Shown here one piece after another: positions 44,248-52,508 of a stretch of 64,000 bases of DNA (position 1 is the first letter of the stretch; each line of letters begins with the position of its first letter). Below the pieces are notes generated by a model. It saw only the letters and a program-made list of their open reading frames with translations, was not told the origin of the DNA and did not search any database. Where the stretch lies: the NCBI RefSeq assembly GCF_900102925.1, contig NZ_FNKI01000002.1:744001-808000 (forward strand). The letters are read 5' to 3'. The stretch is from Flagellimonas zhangzhouensis. Its GTDB lineage: Bacteria > Bacteroidota > Bacteroidia > Flavobacteriales > Flavobacteriaceae. The translations under genes were made by a program, and so were the position numbers.

Positions 44248-45477
44248 TTAATTGATGATGGAAACTTTACAATGATTCTTTCCTTTAAAAACATATTGTT
44301 GGCCATTCTCTATTTTAAAAACGACAACATCGCTGGCAGTTTCACCAAACAGGTATAAAAAATCGAAAAAAACTTTTTTAAGGTTTTCATTATAGGTGAT
44401 TATCTTGTTGGAAAGCAGCTCAGTTTTAATGTCATAATCTGTAAAAACAGGATTGATCGCTACATCTGTGGTTTGAGTTTTATGTGTGCTTAAATTTTTT
44501 ATTGTATAGCGAAGCGCTCCCCATTTTTTGTTGACTCCATTTTCCCTGAGTTGTTGTTTTTTGGTGTAAAACCATGAAAGAATGCCAGCTTTTGATGCCG
44601 AGGTAATAGATTTGGGATTATAAATAATATGATATTCGAAATCATATTTTTTAGTGCACCATCTCACTTTGTAATCAAAGTATCCTTTGGAGAAATCCAA
44701 GATTTTGAAATTGTTTTCAATCCCCCATTTAATTAGATACATAATGTTTATGGAGCCAAGATGAAATTTTGTATAATCGATGTCAAACACGGTAATGGCA
44801 TCAAAAATAATTTTGTTGGAAAAATAATTGAGCGTAATTGCAATTGGTTCTTGGTTGTATTCAACAACAAAGAATCCAGCCTTATTTTCCTTAAACAAAG
44901 GATAGGATACTTTTTTGTAGAACTCCCATTCTTGCTTATCTAGGTTATTGTTGTATTCTTGTTTGTCCTCAAATCTTTTTTCCAAAAGCTCTCGGAATTT
45001 TTGAAAGATACCTTGATATTTTTCTTCTGAAATATTGCCAGTATACATGGTGCTTTTAATTTCAAAGCACTGTTCAAGTCTTTTTTTGTACTTATTGAGT
45101 TTATACCTACTGGATTTCTTGAATGTTTGCTGCATATACTCCTCCAGGCTTGTAAACTGATCAAGTTCAATCAAAAATCCTGGGTACTGTTTTATCTTCT
45201 TTATTTCGATGTTCTTCGAATGGTTATTCTTAGTGCATTCAAAATAGGATGGTACATCATTTATGAGACAGGTTTTGTTTTTAAGGTCAATATTTTCATC
45301 AAGGGAGTAATAAATTCCTTTGGTATGCGTACTGCCCGAATTAATTAAAACCCCAAATCTCGACTTAAAGAAATCCAAATGGTTTATGCCTTCAATTTTG
45401 GTGCTTTTCTGTGTTTTTCCAAAATGATCCAACCATATATCGACATATACTTTTGATATAAATGGGTTATCTATCAT
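44248..45477 (-). CDS. GNAT/FemAB-type acyltransferase with C-terminal extension
   Basis: 409 aa, very AT-rich coding sequence. Central GNAT/BioF2-like domain: KQYPGFLIELDQFTSLEEYM, KSSRYKLNKYKKRLEQCF, LLEKRFEDKQEYNNNL, AGFFVVEYNQEPIAITLNYF, FHLGSINIMYLIKWGIE, ILDFSKGYFDYKVRW. These blocks line up one-to-one with those of the protein at 40815-41825, so the two are paralogues. The roughly 80-residue tail (LLSNKIITYNENLKKVFFDF, GQQYVFKGKNHCKVSIIN) is not recognised. Its ATG lies inside the end of the FemAB gene (11-bp overlap), indicating coupled translation. Confidence 0.8.
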   Translation of the reverse strand: MIDNPFISKVYVDIWLDHFGKTQKSTKIEGINHLDFFKSRFGVLINSGSTHTKGIYYSLDENIDLKNKTCLINDVPSYFECTKNNHSKNIEIKKIKQYPGFLIELDQFTSLEEYMQQTFKKSSRYKLNKYKKRLEQCFEIKSTMYTGNISEEKYQGIFQKFRELLEKRFEDKQEYNNNLDKQEWEFYKKVSYPLFKENKAGFFVVEYNQEPIAITLNYFSNKIIFDAITVFDIDYTKFHLGSINIMYLIKWGIENNFKILDFSKGYFDYKVRWCTKKYDFEYHIIYNPKSITSASKAGILSWFYTKKQQLRENGVNKKWGALRYTIKNLSTHKTQTTDVAINPVFTDYDIKTELLSNKIITYNENLKKVFFDFLYLFGETASDVVVFKIENGQQYVFKGKNHCKVSIIN

Positions 45478-46552
45478 CTGCCAGACAATTTATTTCAGAA
45501 ATATTGACATCTTCAGTAGTCATGTTTTGTCTGTAAAGTGGAAAAAAGCAAGAATTTTTATGGGTAAGATCATCCAGATTACCTTTCTGCTTTATTAGTA
45601 GATTGTATTTGGTTTTATCTACAATGTATTGCCAAGTGCAGAAATCCCTGAATTTTTTAGAAAATCCTGATTTAAAGTAAAAAAGCGAATCTTTATCATG
45701 TCCTCCCAGACCACCACCAAGATTAAAATGTGTGAAGCCTTGTTGGGTACCTATATTTCGAATATGGTCAATTAATATTTTAGTAGGATTGAGTTCATAA
45801 TAGTCAGGATTCACTCCTGATAGGTGATATTGAATGGTTTTACCTTTTTTTGTAAAAATGGCACCACCTGCAAAGCGACCTGTTTCCTTATGTTTGGCAA
45901 TTAAAAGCTCTGCCTTTATCTCGTTACTCGCCATAAAATTGTAGAAATAAGTTTTACCAAAGAAATAACTTGGTTTGGCATTCACTCTTTTCATACTGGC
46001 ACAATAAGTTGCTATAAAGGTGTCCAAATATTCTTCACAGCTGCCATTTATGACCTCATATTCTTTACTTTCTTTGTTTATGTAGGTTTTTAGCCTACGG
46101 TTGTATTGTTTTAGTTGTTCTTCTGGTGTTTTGGTTAAATCAACATCCACCACTTTTCCATGGCAAACAACTTCTCCAATACCGTTCAATATCTGATTTT
46201 GGTTTTCAATATAGGGATGCAACCTTGAGAATACTGATATTATTTTGTTTTCTGTTAAAAACACATTCAATCTTTTCCTGAAATTTTCGTTGTTGAACCC
46301 TTCATCTATATTTTTACTTAAAGGCCCAACGTATCCGTAAACAGAGGTGGCATCTTTTAGGTTAGTTCCCTTTATTTCTCTGATAAGTAGAGGTAATAAA
46401 ATAAGAGCTTTTCCTTCTGTATATTTCAGCAGAACAGGTTTTTCGTCACAATTTTTAGAAATCCAAGCGTAGTCGTAGGTATGGTAAAAATCTGCATGGC
46501 TACATTGCTCAATTGCCTGTGTCCATTCTTTTCGGTCTTCTATGAGGTACAT
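45467..46552 (-). CDS. FemAB-like aminoacyl/acyltransferase
   Basis: 361 aa, first gene of the acylation operon. FemAB/GNAT fold in two halves: FYHTYDYAWISKNCDEKPVL, SVYGYVGPLSKN, ISVFSRLHPYIENQ, KVVDVDLTKTPEEQLKQYNR, GGAIFTKKGKTIQYHLSGVN, and FNLGGGLGGHDKDSLFYFKSG. The last is the FemAB signature where substrate binds. Relatives transfer amino acids from aminoacyl-tRNA to peptidoglycan precursors or acylate sugars of exported glycans. Given the company of MBOAT and SGNH proteins, sugar N- or O-acylation is more likely here; the sequence alone does not decide. Confidence 0.82.
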   Translation of the reverse strand: MYLIEDRKEWTQAIEQCSHADFYHTYDYAWISKNCDEKPVLLKYTEGKALILLPLLIREIKGTNLKDATSVYGYVGPLSKNIDEGFNNENFRKRLNVFLTENKIISVFSRLHPYIENQNQILNGIGEVVCHGKVVDVDLTKTPEEQLKQYNRRLKTYINKESKEYEVINGSCEEYLDTFIATYCASMKRVNAKPSYFFGKTYFYNFMASNEIKAELLIAKHKETGRFAGGAIFTKKGKTIQYHLSGVNPDYYELNPTKILIDHIRNIGTQQGFTHFNLGGGLGGHDKDSLFYFKSGFSKKFRDFCTWQYIVDKTKYNLLIKQKGNLDDLTHKNSCFFPLYRQNMTTEDVNISEINCLADDR

Positions 46553-46977
46553 TTTCAGCTGTAAATATTCATTGTATCCTTACAAATATTAATTTACCTT
46601 AATCAAAGCAATATGATAAATGTCATGTTTAAAGTTTCTACCGATATCCTGAATGATAAAATCGTTGAACTACTGGATTTAACTGAATTTATTTAAAAAT
46701 ACAATCGATGAAATCCCAAGTTATATCGATGAAATGTAAATCATTATATAAGTATGAACAATAGTTGTTTAGATTGATGCGACTAGAAATTGGAAAGTTG
46801 AAAATGCATGGATAGCCTAGGAGCCAAGTAGAAAGAGTTTAGTGAAAAATGATGAGACTTATGTGCGAGTATCAAGTTCAAATTACATATTGGTTAATCG
46901 GACTCGAATTACGCGAATGACTCGATTTTTAATTGACCACTGTTTATTGCTAATTCTTCATTGTTAATTGAGCATTG
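46553..46977. repeat. Non-coding spacer with repeat words
   Basis: No gene seen. The first part (46553-46830) is unique AT-rich sequence and presumably holds the acylation-operon promoter; a 7-of-8 -7 match, AATATTTG, lies at 46583-46590 on the minus strand. From about 46862 it carries GAGTATCAAGTTCAAATT and GACTCGAATTACGCGAAT. From about 46932 come CACTGTTTATTGCTAATTC and TTGTTAATTGAGCATTGTCA, words shared with the 40-kb and 48.6-kb spacers. Confidence 0.65.
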
Positions 46978-47415
46978 TCAATTCCCCCGTCGTTTTCGGT
47001 ATTGCTGGAGCATTTGTCTTTTAAAGTCTTCTTCGCTCTTTATGAGCAAGAGCATTTTTTTGGCCGAGATCACTTGGGTCATTTTGGAGATAAAGTCTTT
47101 TTCTGCCTTTTGTTGTTCCAATTTTAGGGCTAAAACGTTATCCAATAATTTTTGGGCTTGGCTTTCCGAAAGGTTTTCCGTTCGGGAAAGGTTGGCATGG
47201 AGTTCGGTACGTTCCTTTCTGCGGATGCTCTCCAATTTTTCCTCATGTTCGTTGTAAATGGGCCAAAATTGTTGTGCTTCTTCGCTGGTCAAGTCCAAAC
47301 GCTCGGTAATAAAAGCCACTTTAAGGGTTTTTATGCGGTCGCGAACAGGTCCTTGTGCGTGCATTGTCATTGCTGCTAACAAAATGGTGAAAAATAGTAG
47401 TGCTCTCTTATTCAT
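46978..47415 (-). CDS. Periplasmic CpxP/Spy-like 'sensor of ECF-type sigma factor' protein
   Basis: 145 aa with signal peptide (ending MTMHAQG). All-helical; the mature part has IKTLKVAFITERLDLTSEEAQQFWPIYNEHEEKLESI and a long amphipathic C-terminal helix rich in Lys, Gln and Arg. This is the LTxEQ/CpxP-Spy-type pattern seen in Bacteroidota proteins encoded with ECF sigma factors. It probably monitors the periplasm or extracytoplasmic proteins and feeds into the regulator encoded just upstream. Overlaps the previous gene by 8 bp. Confidence 0.82.
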   Translation of the reverse strand: MNKRALLFFTILLAAMTMHAQGPVRDRIKTLKVAFITERLDLTSEEAQQFWPIYNEHEEKLESIRRKERTELHANLSRTENLSESQAQKLLDNVLALKLEQQKAEKDFISKMTQVISAKKMLLLIKSEEDFKRQMLQQYRKRRGN

Positions 47416-47947
47416 CGTTGTTATTGTCTAAATTAAATTCTTCCAGTTCAAAATCTTCAATATTGTTGTTCATGTACTCGATGATTATGTCGTCCTCCAG
47501 ATTATTGTACAGCAAATCGTTGAGTTCTGTTTCGTTAAAAGCGGCCACCTCGGCAATTTCATAGGAGGTCATATTAAGGTCGGCTTTTTCAAAATAGGCA
47601 TCCAATTCGGTGCTGGCCAAATCGTCAAAATTGATATCTGGTGTGGTAGTGTTTTTTGTGATATTGAAAAACAATATAAAAATGGCTGCAATTGCGGCTG
47701 CTGCATAATAGAAACTGCTGTAGGATTTTAGTTGGAAAACCTTGGGTTTCTCTTCTTTAGTTTTTGAAAGGATGGCAGGAGTTACTTCTTTAAAATAGTT
47801 GTCTGGCACCCTAAACCCATCCGATTTTGGAATTAAAGAGCCAGTCTCTCCCATTTCTTCTTTATGGATGCGGTCCATCAACCGCTCGTTGAAGTTTTCA
47901 AAGTAGCCCTCTGGGGTGTTGAATCTATTTTTTGAATCCTTTTTCAT
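47408..47947 (-). CDS. Single-pass membrane protein, putative anti-sigma partner
   Basis: 179 aa. The cytoplasmic N-terminus carries two copies of a short motif, FNTPEGYFENFNERLMDRI (about 8-26) and FRVPDNYFKEVTPAIL (about 45-60). One membrane helix follows (about 78-100, YYAAAAIAAIFILFFNI), then an acidic Asp/Asn/Glu-rich periplasmic tail (DDIIIEYMNNNIEDFELEEF). No zinc anti-sigma motif is present. Position between the ECF sigma gene and the Spy-like gene, and the topology, suggest it tethers or inhibits the sigma factor; that is inference. Confidence 0.75.
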   Translation of the reverse strand: MKKDSKNRFNTPEGYFENFNERLMDRIHKEEMGETGSLIPKSDGFRVPDNYFKEVTPAILSKTKEEKPKVFQLKSYSSFYYAAAAIAAIFILFFNITKNTTTPDINFDDLASTELDAYFEKADLNMTSYEIAEVAAFNETELNDLLYNNLEDDIIIEYMNNNIEDFELEEFNLDNNNDE

Positions 47948-47980
47948 TATTGTTTTTTGACTTCTGAATTTGCCAAAGGT

Positions 47981-48523
47981 TTAATGCTCTTTAAGATACG
48001 CTTCTATTTTTTTTACTGCCAAATGGTAGGAGGTTTTTAAGGCACCTACCGAAGTGTCCAATATTTCGGAAATATCATTGTATTTCATTTCTTGATAATA
48101 CTTCATATTGAACACCAATTTTTGCTTGTCGGGCAGTGTAGCCAAAGCTTTTTGTAGTTTGAGTTGAATTTCACTCCCTTCATAATAGACATCGGCTTGA
48201 AGATTATCTATCATTCTATCCTTAAATTCTTGGTCACTGACCCCTATTTTTTTTGATTTCTGTTTTAGAAATGTCAGAGATTCGTTGGTTGCGATTCGAT
48301 ACATCCAAGAATACAATTTGCTATCTCCTTTAAACTTTTCGATGTTTCGATACACTTTTATGAATGTATTCTGAAGCACATCGTCTGCATCATCATGGTT
48401 GAGAACAATTCTACGGATGTGCCAATATAGGCGTTCTTTGTAAGTGTTCACCAACACCTCAAAGGCTTTTGCTCGGCTTTCTTCTTGTTGTAGCTCTTGG
48501 ACTAAGGTTTCCTCAGCGATCAA
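47981..48523 (-). CDS. ECF-type RNA polymerase sigma factor
   Basis: 180 aa. Region 2: LVNTYKERLYWHIRRIVLNHDDADDVLQNTFIKVYRNIEKF, SKLYSWMYRIATNESLTFLK; region 4: LPDKQKLVFNMKYYQEMKYNDISEILDTSVGALKTSYHLAVKKI. Clear RpoE-like sigma-70 of the ECF type. The start is a TTG at 48523 (codes IAEETLVQELQQEE); no ATG precedes region 2 in frame nearby, so the TTG is preferred. The operon order sigma, membrane partner, Spy-like sensor is typical of Flavobacteriaceae. A weak promoter candidate, TACCTTAG with CATTG 21 bp before it, lies at 48551-48582 on the minus strand. Confidence 0.92.
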   Translation of the reverse strand: MIAEETLVQELQQEESRAKAFEVLVNTYKERLYWHIRRIVLNHDDADDVLQNTFIKVYRNIEKFKGDSKLYSWMYRIATNESLTFLKQKSKKIGVSDQEFKDRMIDNLQADVYYEGSEIQLKLQKALATLPDKQKLVFNMKYYQEMKYNDISEILDTSVGALKTSYHLAVKKIEAYLKEH

Positions 48524-48912
48524 TATTTTGTTCTTGTTGTTTGATGCTTTGACTAAGGTAAGGGGAAAAGGTTTAATTTTTCAATGGACAATGTGCAATA
48601 AACAATTAGCAATGGGGAAGGGGGAAAAGTTAAGGGTGAAGGGAAAAAGTAAAAGTAAAAGGTTAAGGGTGGATGGTAAATGGTAAAGGGGGGAAAGAGA
48701 ACTAAGAACCAAGAGTCAAGACTGATGGTTTATTTATGGAAATTGATAATTGTTTATTTTTAATTGAAAAAAGGGTTTTGTCATTCTGAGTGAAAGGAAG
48801 AATCTCAATCTAATTAGACTAACTTTTGACTCGAATGGCGCAAATTAATCGAATAATCTATATATCTAGTAATCTAACTATCTAAAATTCCAACAATCCA
48901 ATAAACCAGCTA
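48524..48912. repeat. Non-coding spacer of G/A-rich repeat words
   Basis: No gene supported. Contains CAATAAACAATTAGCAATGG (about 48596), AAGTTAAGGGTGAAGGG-type tracts, AAGAACCAAGAGTCAAGACT (about 48700), AATTGATAATTGTTTATTT, GTCATTCTGAGTGAAAGG (48780) and TTTGACTCGAATGGCGCAAA (about 48826). These are the same vocabulary and nearly the same order as 40080-40740. Confidence 0.75.
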
Positions 48913-50739
48913 TTAAGAAGTGAACGACTGCATCTCTACCAATTTCTTATAGTTTTTGGCAGATTTCATGAGTTCGTCATGGGTGCCTTGTTCCACAATT
49001 TCGCCTTTGTTCATTACCACAATGGAGTCCGCATTTTGAATGGTGGATAAACGGTGCGCAATAACTATGGACGTACGATTTTGCATCATTTTTTCCAATG
49101 CATCCTGTACCAAACGTTCGCTTTCGGTATCCAAAGCCGAGGTGGCCTCATCCAAAATCATGATGGGTGGATTTTTAAGTACGGCTCTGGCAATGGATAG
49201 ACGTTGTTTTTGTCCCCCACTTAATTTATTTCCGCTATCGCCAATGTTGGTATCGTATCCGTGCGGTAAATCCATAATAAATTCATGGGCATTCGCCACT
49301 TTGGCCGCTGCAATAATTTCATCCATGCTTGCATTATCCTTGCCTAAAGCGATATTGTTTTTTACGGAATCGTTGAACAATATGGAATCTTGGGTCACCA
49401 AGCCCATCAATCCTCGAAGCGAGTTTTTGGTAATGTCCTTAATGTTGGTGCCATCAATCAAAATTTCACCTTTGTTCACGTCATAAAAGCGGGTCACCAA
49501 GTTGGCCACGGTGCTTTTTCCACTTCCCGATTGACCTACCAAGGCCACAGTTTTTCCTTTTTCAACCTTTAGGTTGAAGTTTTTGAGCACATAATCATCT
49601 TCGTAGCGGAAACCAACATTGTTCAATTCAATGGCGGAATTGAAATCGGTTTTTTCCAATGCACCCTCTTTATTTTTGATAGGATTCTCTGTTTCCAAAA
49701 TTTCAAGGACACGTTCTGCTGCGGCATTTCCTTTTTTAACGCCGTAGGATGCTTTGCTGATCGCTTTTGCTGGGGTTAAAATATTGAATGCCAATCCCAT
49801 GTAGGAAATAAAAGAAGCTGCGTCAAGTGATTCTTCCAACAATACCATTCTACCACCGAACCATAGCAGCACACCAAAAACCACAATTCCCAAGAATTCA
49901 CTGGTTGGAGAAGATAGGTTCTGGCGATTTAATAATGAGTTTGAAAAGCTGAAAAAACGAGATGTTGAGTTTCTAAAAGTTTGGTAGAATTTAGACTCAG
50001 CGTTAAAAGCCTTGATCACACGAAGGCCTCCCAAAGTTTCTTCCACAATGGATAAAAATTCACCTTGTTCTTTCTGCACGCGGTCTGATTTCTTTTTAAG
50101 CGATTTTCCAATGCGAGAAATGATCAATCCTGCAATTGGAATAAAAATGAACACAAAAATGGTCAACTTCACACTCAAAACGAACATAAAGATGATCGTA
50201 AACAGGATGGTCAATGGTTCTCGAACAATCAATTCCAAAATGGACAAGAAAGAATGTTGAATTTCCAATACATCGGAAGTGATTCGTGCAATCACATCTC
50301 CCTTTTTCTTTTCGGAAAAGAAAGAAATGGGCAGATCCACGATTTTCTCATACATCTTGTTACGAATGTCCTTTAACACCCCATTTCTTAAGAAAGTAAT
50401 GAAATACATGGCCAAATAATTGAAAATGTTCTTGAAAAGGAACAACAAGAGTATAAGTCCGACTGCAAAAATCAGCCCTTTCATAGGATCATCACCAGAG
50501 TATTGGGTTACTTGATAATTCATGTAATCCATTAAATAGTCCTTTAACTTGCCAATACTTTCAAATTTTGGAGGCTCGTTGATTTGCTTGGTTTGATCAA
50601 AAAGTACATTCAGCATTGGGATCAATGCGGCATAGGACATAGCGCTAAACAGCGCATAAAGAATATTGAAAAAGATATTTAAATATCCAAATTTCCGGTA
50701 AGGTCCCGCAAACTGGAGAATTTTCCTAAAGTAGTTCAT
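48913..50739 (-). CDS. ABC exporter, fused permease/ATPase (MsbA-like)
   Basis: 608 aa. Six membrane helices in about residues 1-330 (type I exporter fold), then the nucleotide-binding domain: Walker A VALVGQSGSGKST (about 400), Q-loop LVTQDSILFNDSV, signature NKLSGGQKQR (about 510), Walker B PIMILDEATSALD and H-loop IVIAHRLSTI. The MsbA/lipid A exporter type is likely because the neighbouring genes encode sugar-phosphate and glycosyltransferase functions, but a peptide or drug exporter cannot be excluded. Four bp downstream of the phospho-sugar mutase gene, so in one operon. Confidence 0.92.
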   Translation of the reverse strand: MNYFRKILQFAGPYRKFGYLNIFFNILYALFSAMSYAALIPMLNVLFDQTKQINEPPKFESIGKLKDYLMDYMNYQVTQYSGDDPMKGLIFAVGLILLLFLFKNIFNYLAMYFITFLRNGVLKDIRNKMYEKIVDLPISFFSEKKKGDVIARITSDVLEIQHSFLSILELIVREPLTILFTIIFMFVLSVKLTIFVFIFIPIAGLIISRIGKSLKKKSDRVQKEQGEFLSIVEETLGGLRVIKAFNAESKFYQTFRNSTSRFFSFSNSLLNRQNLSSPTSEFLGIVVFGVLLWFGGRMVLLEESLDAASFISYMGLAFNILTPAKAISKASYGVKKGNAAAERVLEILETENPIKNKEGALEKTDFNSAIELNNVGFRYEDDYVLKNFNLKVEKGKTVALVGQSGSGKSTVANLVTRFYDVNKGEILIDGTNIKDITKNSLRGLMGLVTQDSILFNDSVKNNIALGKDNASMDEIIAAAKVANAHEFIMDLPHGYDTNIGDSGNKLSGGQKQRLSIARAVLKNPPIMILDEATSALDTESERLVQDALEKMMQNRTSIVIAHRLSTIQNADSIVVMNKGEIVEQGTHDELMKSAKNYKKLVEMQSFTS

Positions 50740-50742
50740 TCA

Positions 50743-52449
50743 CTATAAATTCAGCTCAGATAGGATACCTTCAATCTTGGTTTCCAACTGCGAATTTACG
50801 GAATAATAATCTGCTGCCTTATCCAATTTTGCATTTGTGCTGATGTAGAACTTTACTTTGGGTTCGGTGCCGCTGGGTCGGGCCGCAATTCGGGTTCCAT
50901 CTTCAGTTTCGTAGATCAACACATTGGATTTTGGAATGTTGATGGGTTTTTTTTCACCTGTTTGTACATTTTTGGCGGTTGAGGTGTTGTAATCCTCAAT
51001 CCAAAGTAACTTAGAACCTTGTACCGACTCCACAGGGTTTTCTTTGAAATCTATCAACATTTGCTTGATTTCTTCGGCACCGCTCATTCCTTTTTTGGTC
51101 AGGGAAATCAATTTTTCCTTGTAGAAGCCAAATTGTACGTAGGCGTCAATTAAATCCTTATAAAAAGAACTGCCGTTGGCTTTGGCACTGGCTGCAATTT
51201 CACAAGCGAGTAGGGTAGAGGTGACAGCATCTTTATCGCGAACAAAATCACCTACCATGTAACCAAAACTTTCCTCGCCTCCTCCGATAAAAGTGGAGCT
51301 TGGAAAATCTTTGATCATTTTACCGATCCATTTAAATCCTGTCAATGCGGTTTTGAATTCCACGCCGTAGGCTTTTGCCATTTGTTCCATCATTGGTGTG
51401 GAAACAATGGTCGTGGCAATAAATTCGTTGCCTTTAAATCCTTTTTGCTTGTATTGGTCCAAAAGGAACTTGGTCATCAAGACCATGGTCTGGTTTCCGT
51501 TGAGCAATTCTATATTGCCTTCAAGGTTACGAACTGCAATACCCAATCGGTCACTATCTGGATCGGTGCCTACCACCATATCAGCGCCAATTTCTTCGGC
51601 TTTTTCAATGGCCATTTTTAGGGCTTCGGGCTCTTCGGGATTGGGAGATTCCACAGTTGGGAAATCCCCGTTCGGAACGGCTTGTTCTTCAATTATAGTG
51701 ACATTGTTATAGCCTGCACGTTTTAAAACTTCTGGAATTGCTGTAATGGAAGTTCCGTGGAGCGAGGTGAAAACGATTTTAAAGTCGTCTTTGCCTTTGG
51801 CATTAAAATTCCCATTGCTTACTGAGGCATCAAAGAAGGCTTCATCTACTTCTTCATCAATTAAATGAATCAAGCTTTCATCTTTGTCAAATTTGATATC
51901 CTCAAAAGAAAGTGCATTGATTTCGGAAATGATCTCTCCATCTTGTGGTGGTACAATTTGCCCACCATCGGCCCAATATACTTTGTATCCGTTATATTCT
52001 GGTGGATTGTGGGAAGCCGTTAAAACGATTCCTGCATGACAACCCAAATGTTTTACGGCAAATGAGAGTTCTGGTGTTGTTCTTAAATCAGAAAACAAAT
52101 AAACTCGAATGCCATTGGCTGAGAAAACATCGGCAACTGTTTTGGCCAATGTTTTGGAATTGTGACGGCAATCGTAGGCAATCACCACTTTAATGTCGTT
52201 ATCGGTATATGTTTTTTTAAGATAATTGCTCAATCCTTGGGTGTTTTTACCCAAAGTGTATTTGTTGATTCGATTGGTTCCCACGCCCATTACTCCGCGC
52301 ATTCCTCCTGTACCGAATTCTAAATCCTTGTAAAAACGCTCCTTTAATTCTTCGGGGTCGTTTTCAATTAGTTGTTGGATTTCCTTTTTGGTATCGGCAT
52401 CAAAAAAATCTGTGAGCCAGGTCTGTGCAGTTTTGGTAATGGATTCCAT
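50743..52449 (-). CDS. Phospho-sugar mutase (phosphoglucomutase/phosphomannomutase)
   Basis: 568 aa, alpha-D-phosphohexomutase superfamily, long form. Active-site phosphoserine Ser146 in LTASHNPPEYNGYKVYW; metal loop VGTDPDSDRLGIAV; sugar-binding GGGEESFGYMVGDFVRDKDA; phosphate-binding RPSGTEPKVKFYI. It interconverts hexose 1- and 6-phosphates to supply nucleotide-sugar synthesis. This long type is closest to PgcA-like glucose/mannose mutases. Lies between the GT2 gene (59-bp gap) and the ABC exporter (4 bp), suggesting a glycolipid or polysaccharide operon. Confidence 0.93.
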   Translation of the reverse strand: MESITKTAQTWLTDFFDADTKKEIQQLIENDPEELKERFYKDLEFGTGGMRGVMGVGTNRINKYTLGKNTQGLSNYLKKTYTDNDIKVVIAYDCRHNSKTLAKTVADVFSANGIRVYLFSDLRTTPELSFAVKHLGCHAGIVLTASHNPPEYNGYKVYWADGGQIVPPQDGEIISEINALSFEDIKFDKDESLIHLIDEEVDEAFFDASVSNGNFNAKGKDDFKIVFTSLHGTSITAIPEVLKRAGYNNVTIIEEQAVPNGDFPTVESPNPEEPEALKMAIEKAEEIGADMVVGTDPDSDRLGIAVRNLEGNIELLNGNQTMVLMTKFLLDQYKQKGFKGNEFIATTIVSTPMMEQMAKAYGVEFKTALTGFKWIGKMIKDFPSSTFIGGGEESFGYMVGDFVRDKDAVTSTLLACEIAASAKANGSSFYKDLIDAYVQFGFYKEKLISLTKKGMSGAEEIKQMLIDFKENPVESVQGSKLLWIEDYNTSTAKNVQTGEKKPINIPKSNVLIYETEDGTRIAARPSGTEPKVKFYISTNAKLDKAADYYSVNSQLETKIEGILSELNL

Positions 52450-52508
52450 AGTGTTTTATGCTAATTTATAGGCTTAAAAATACAAAGATTAAAAGGTTTG
52501 GCTAAGCG

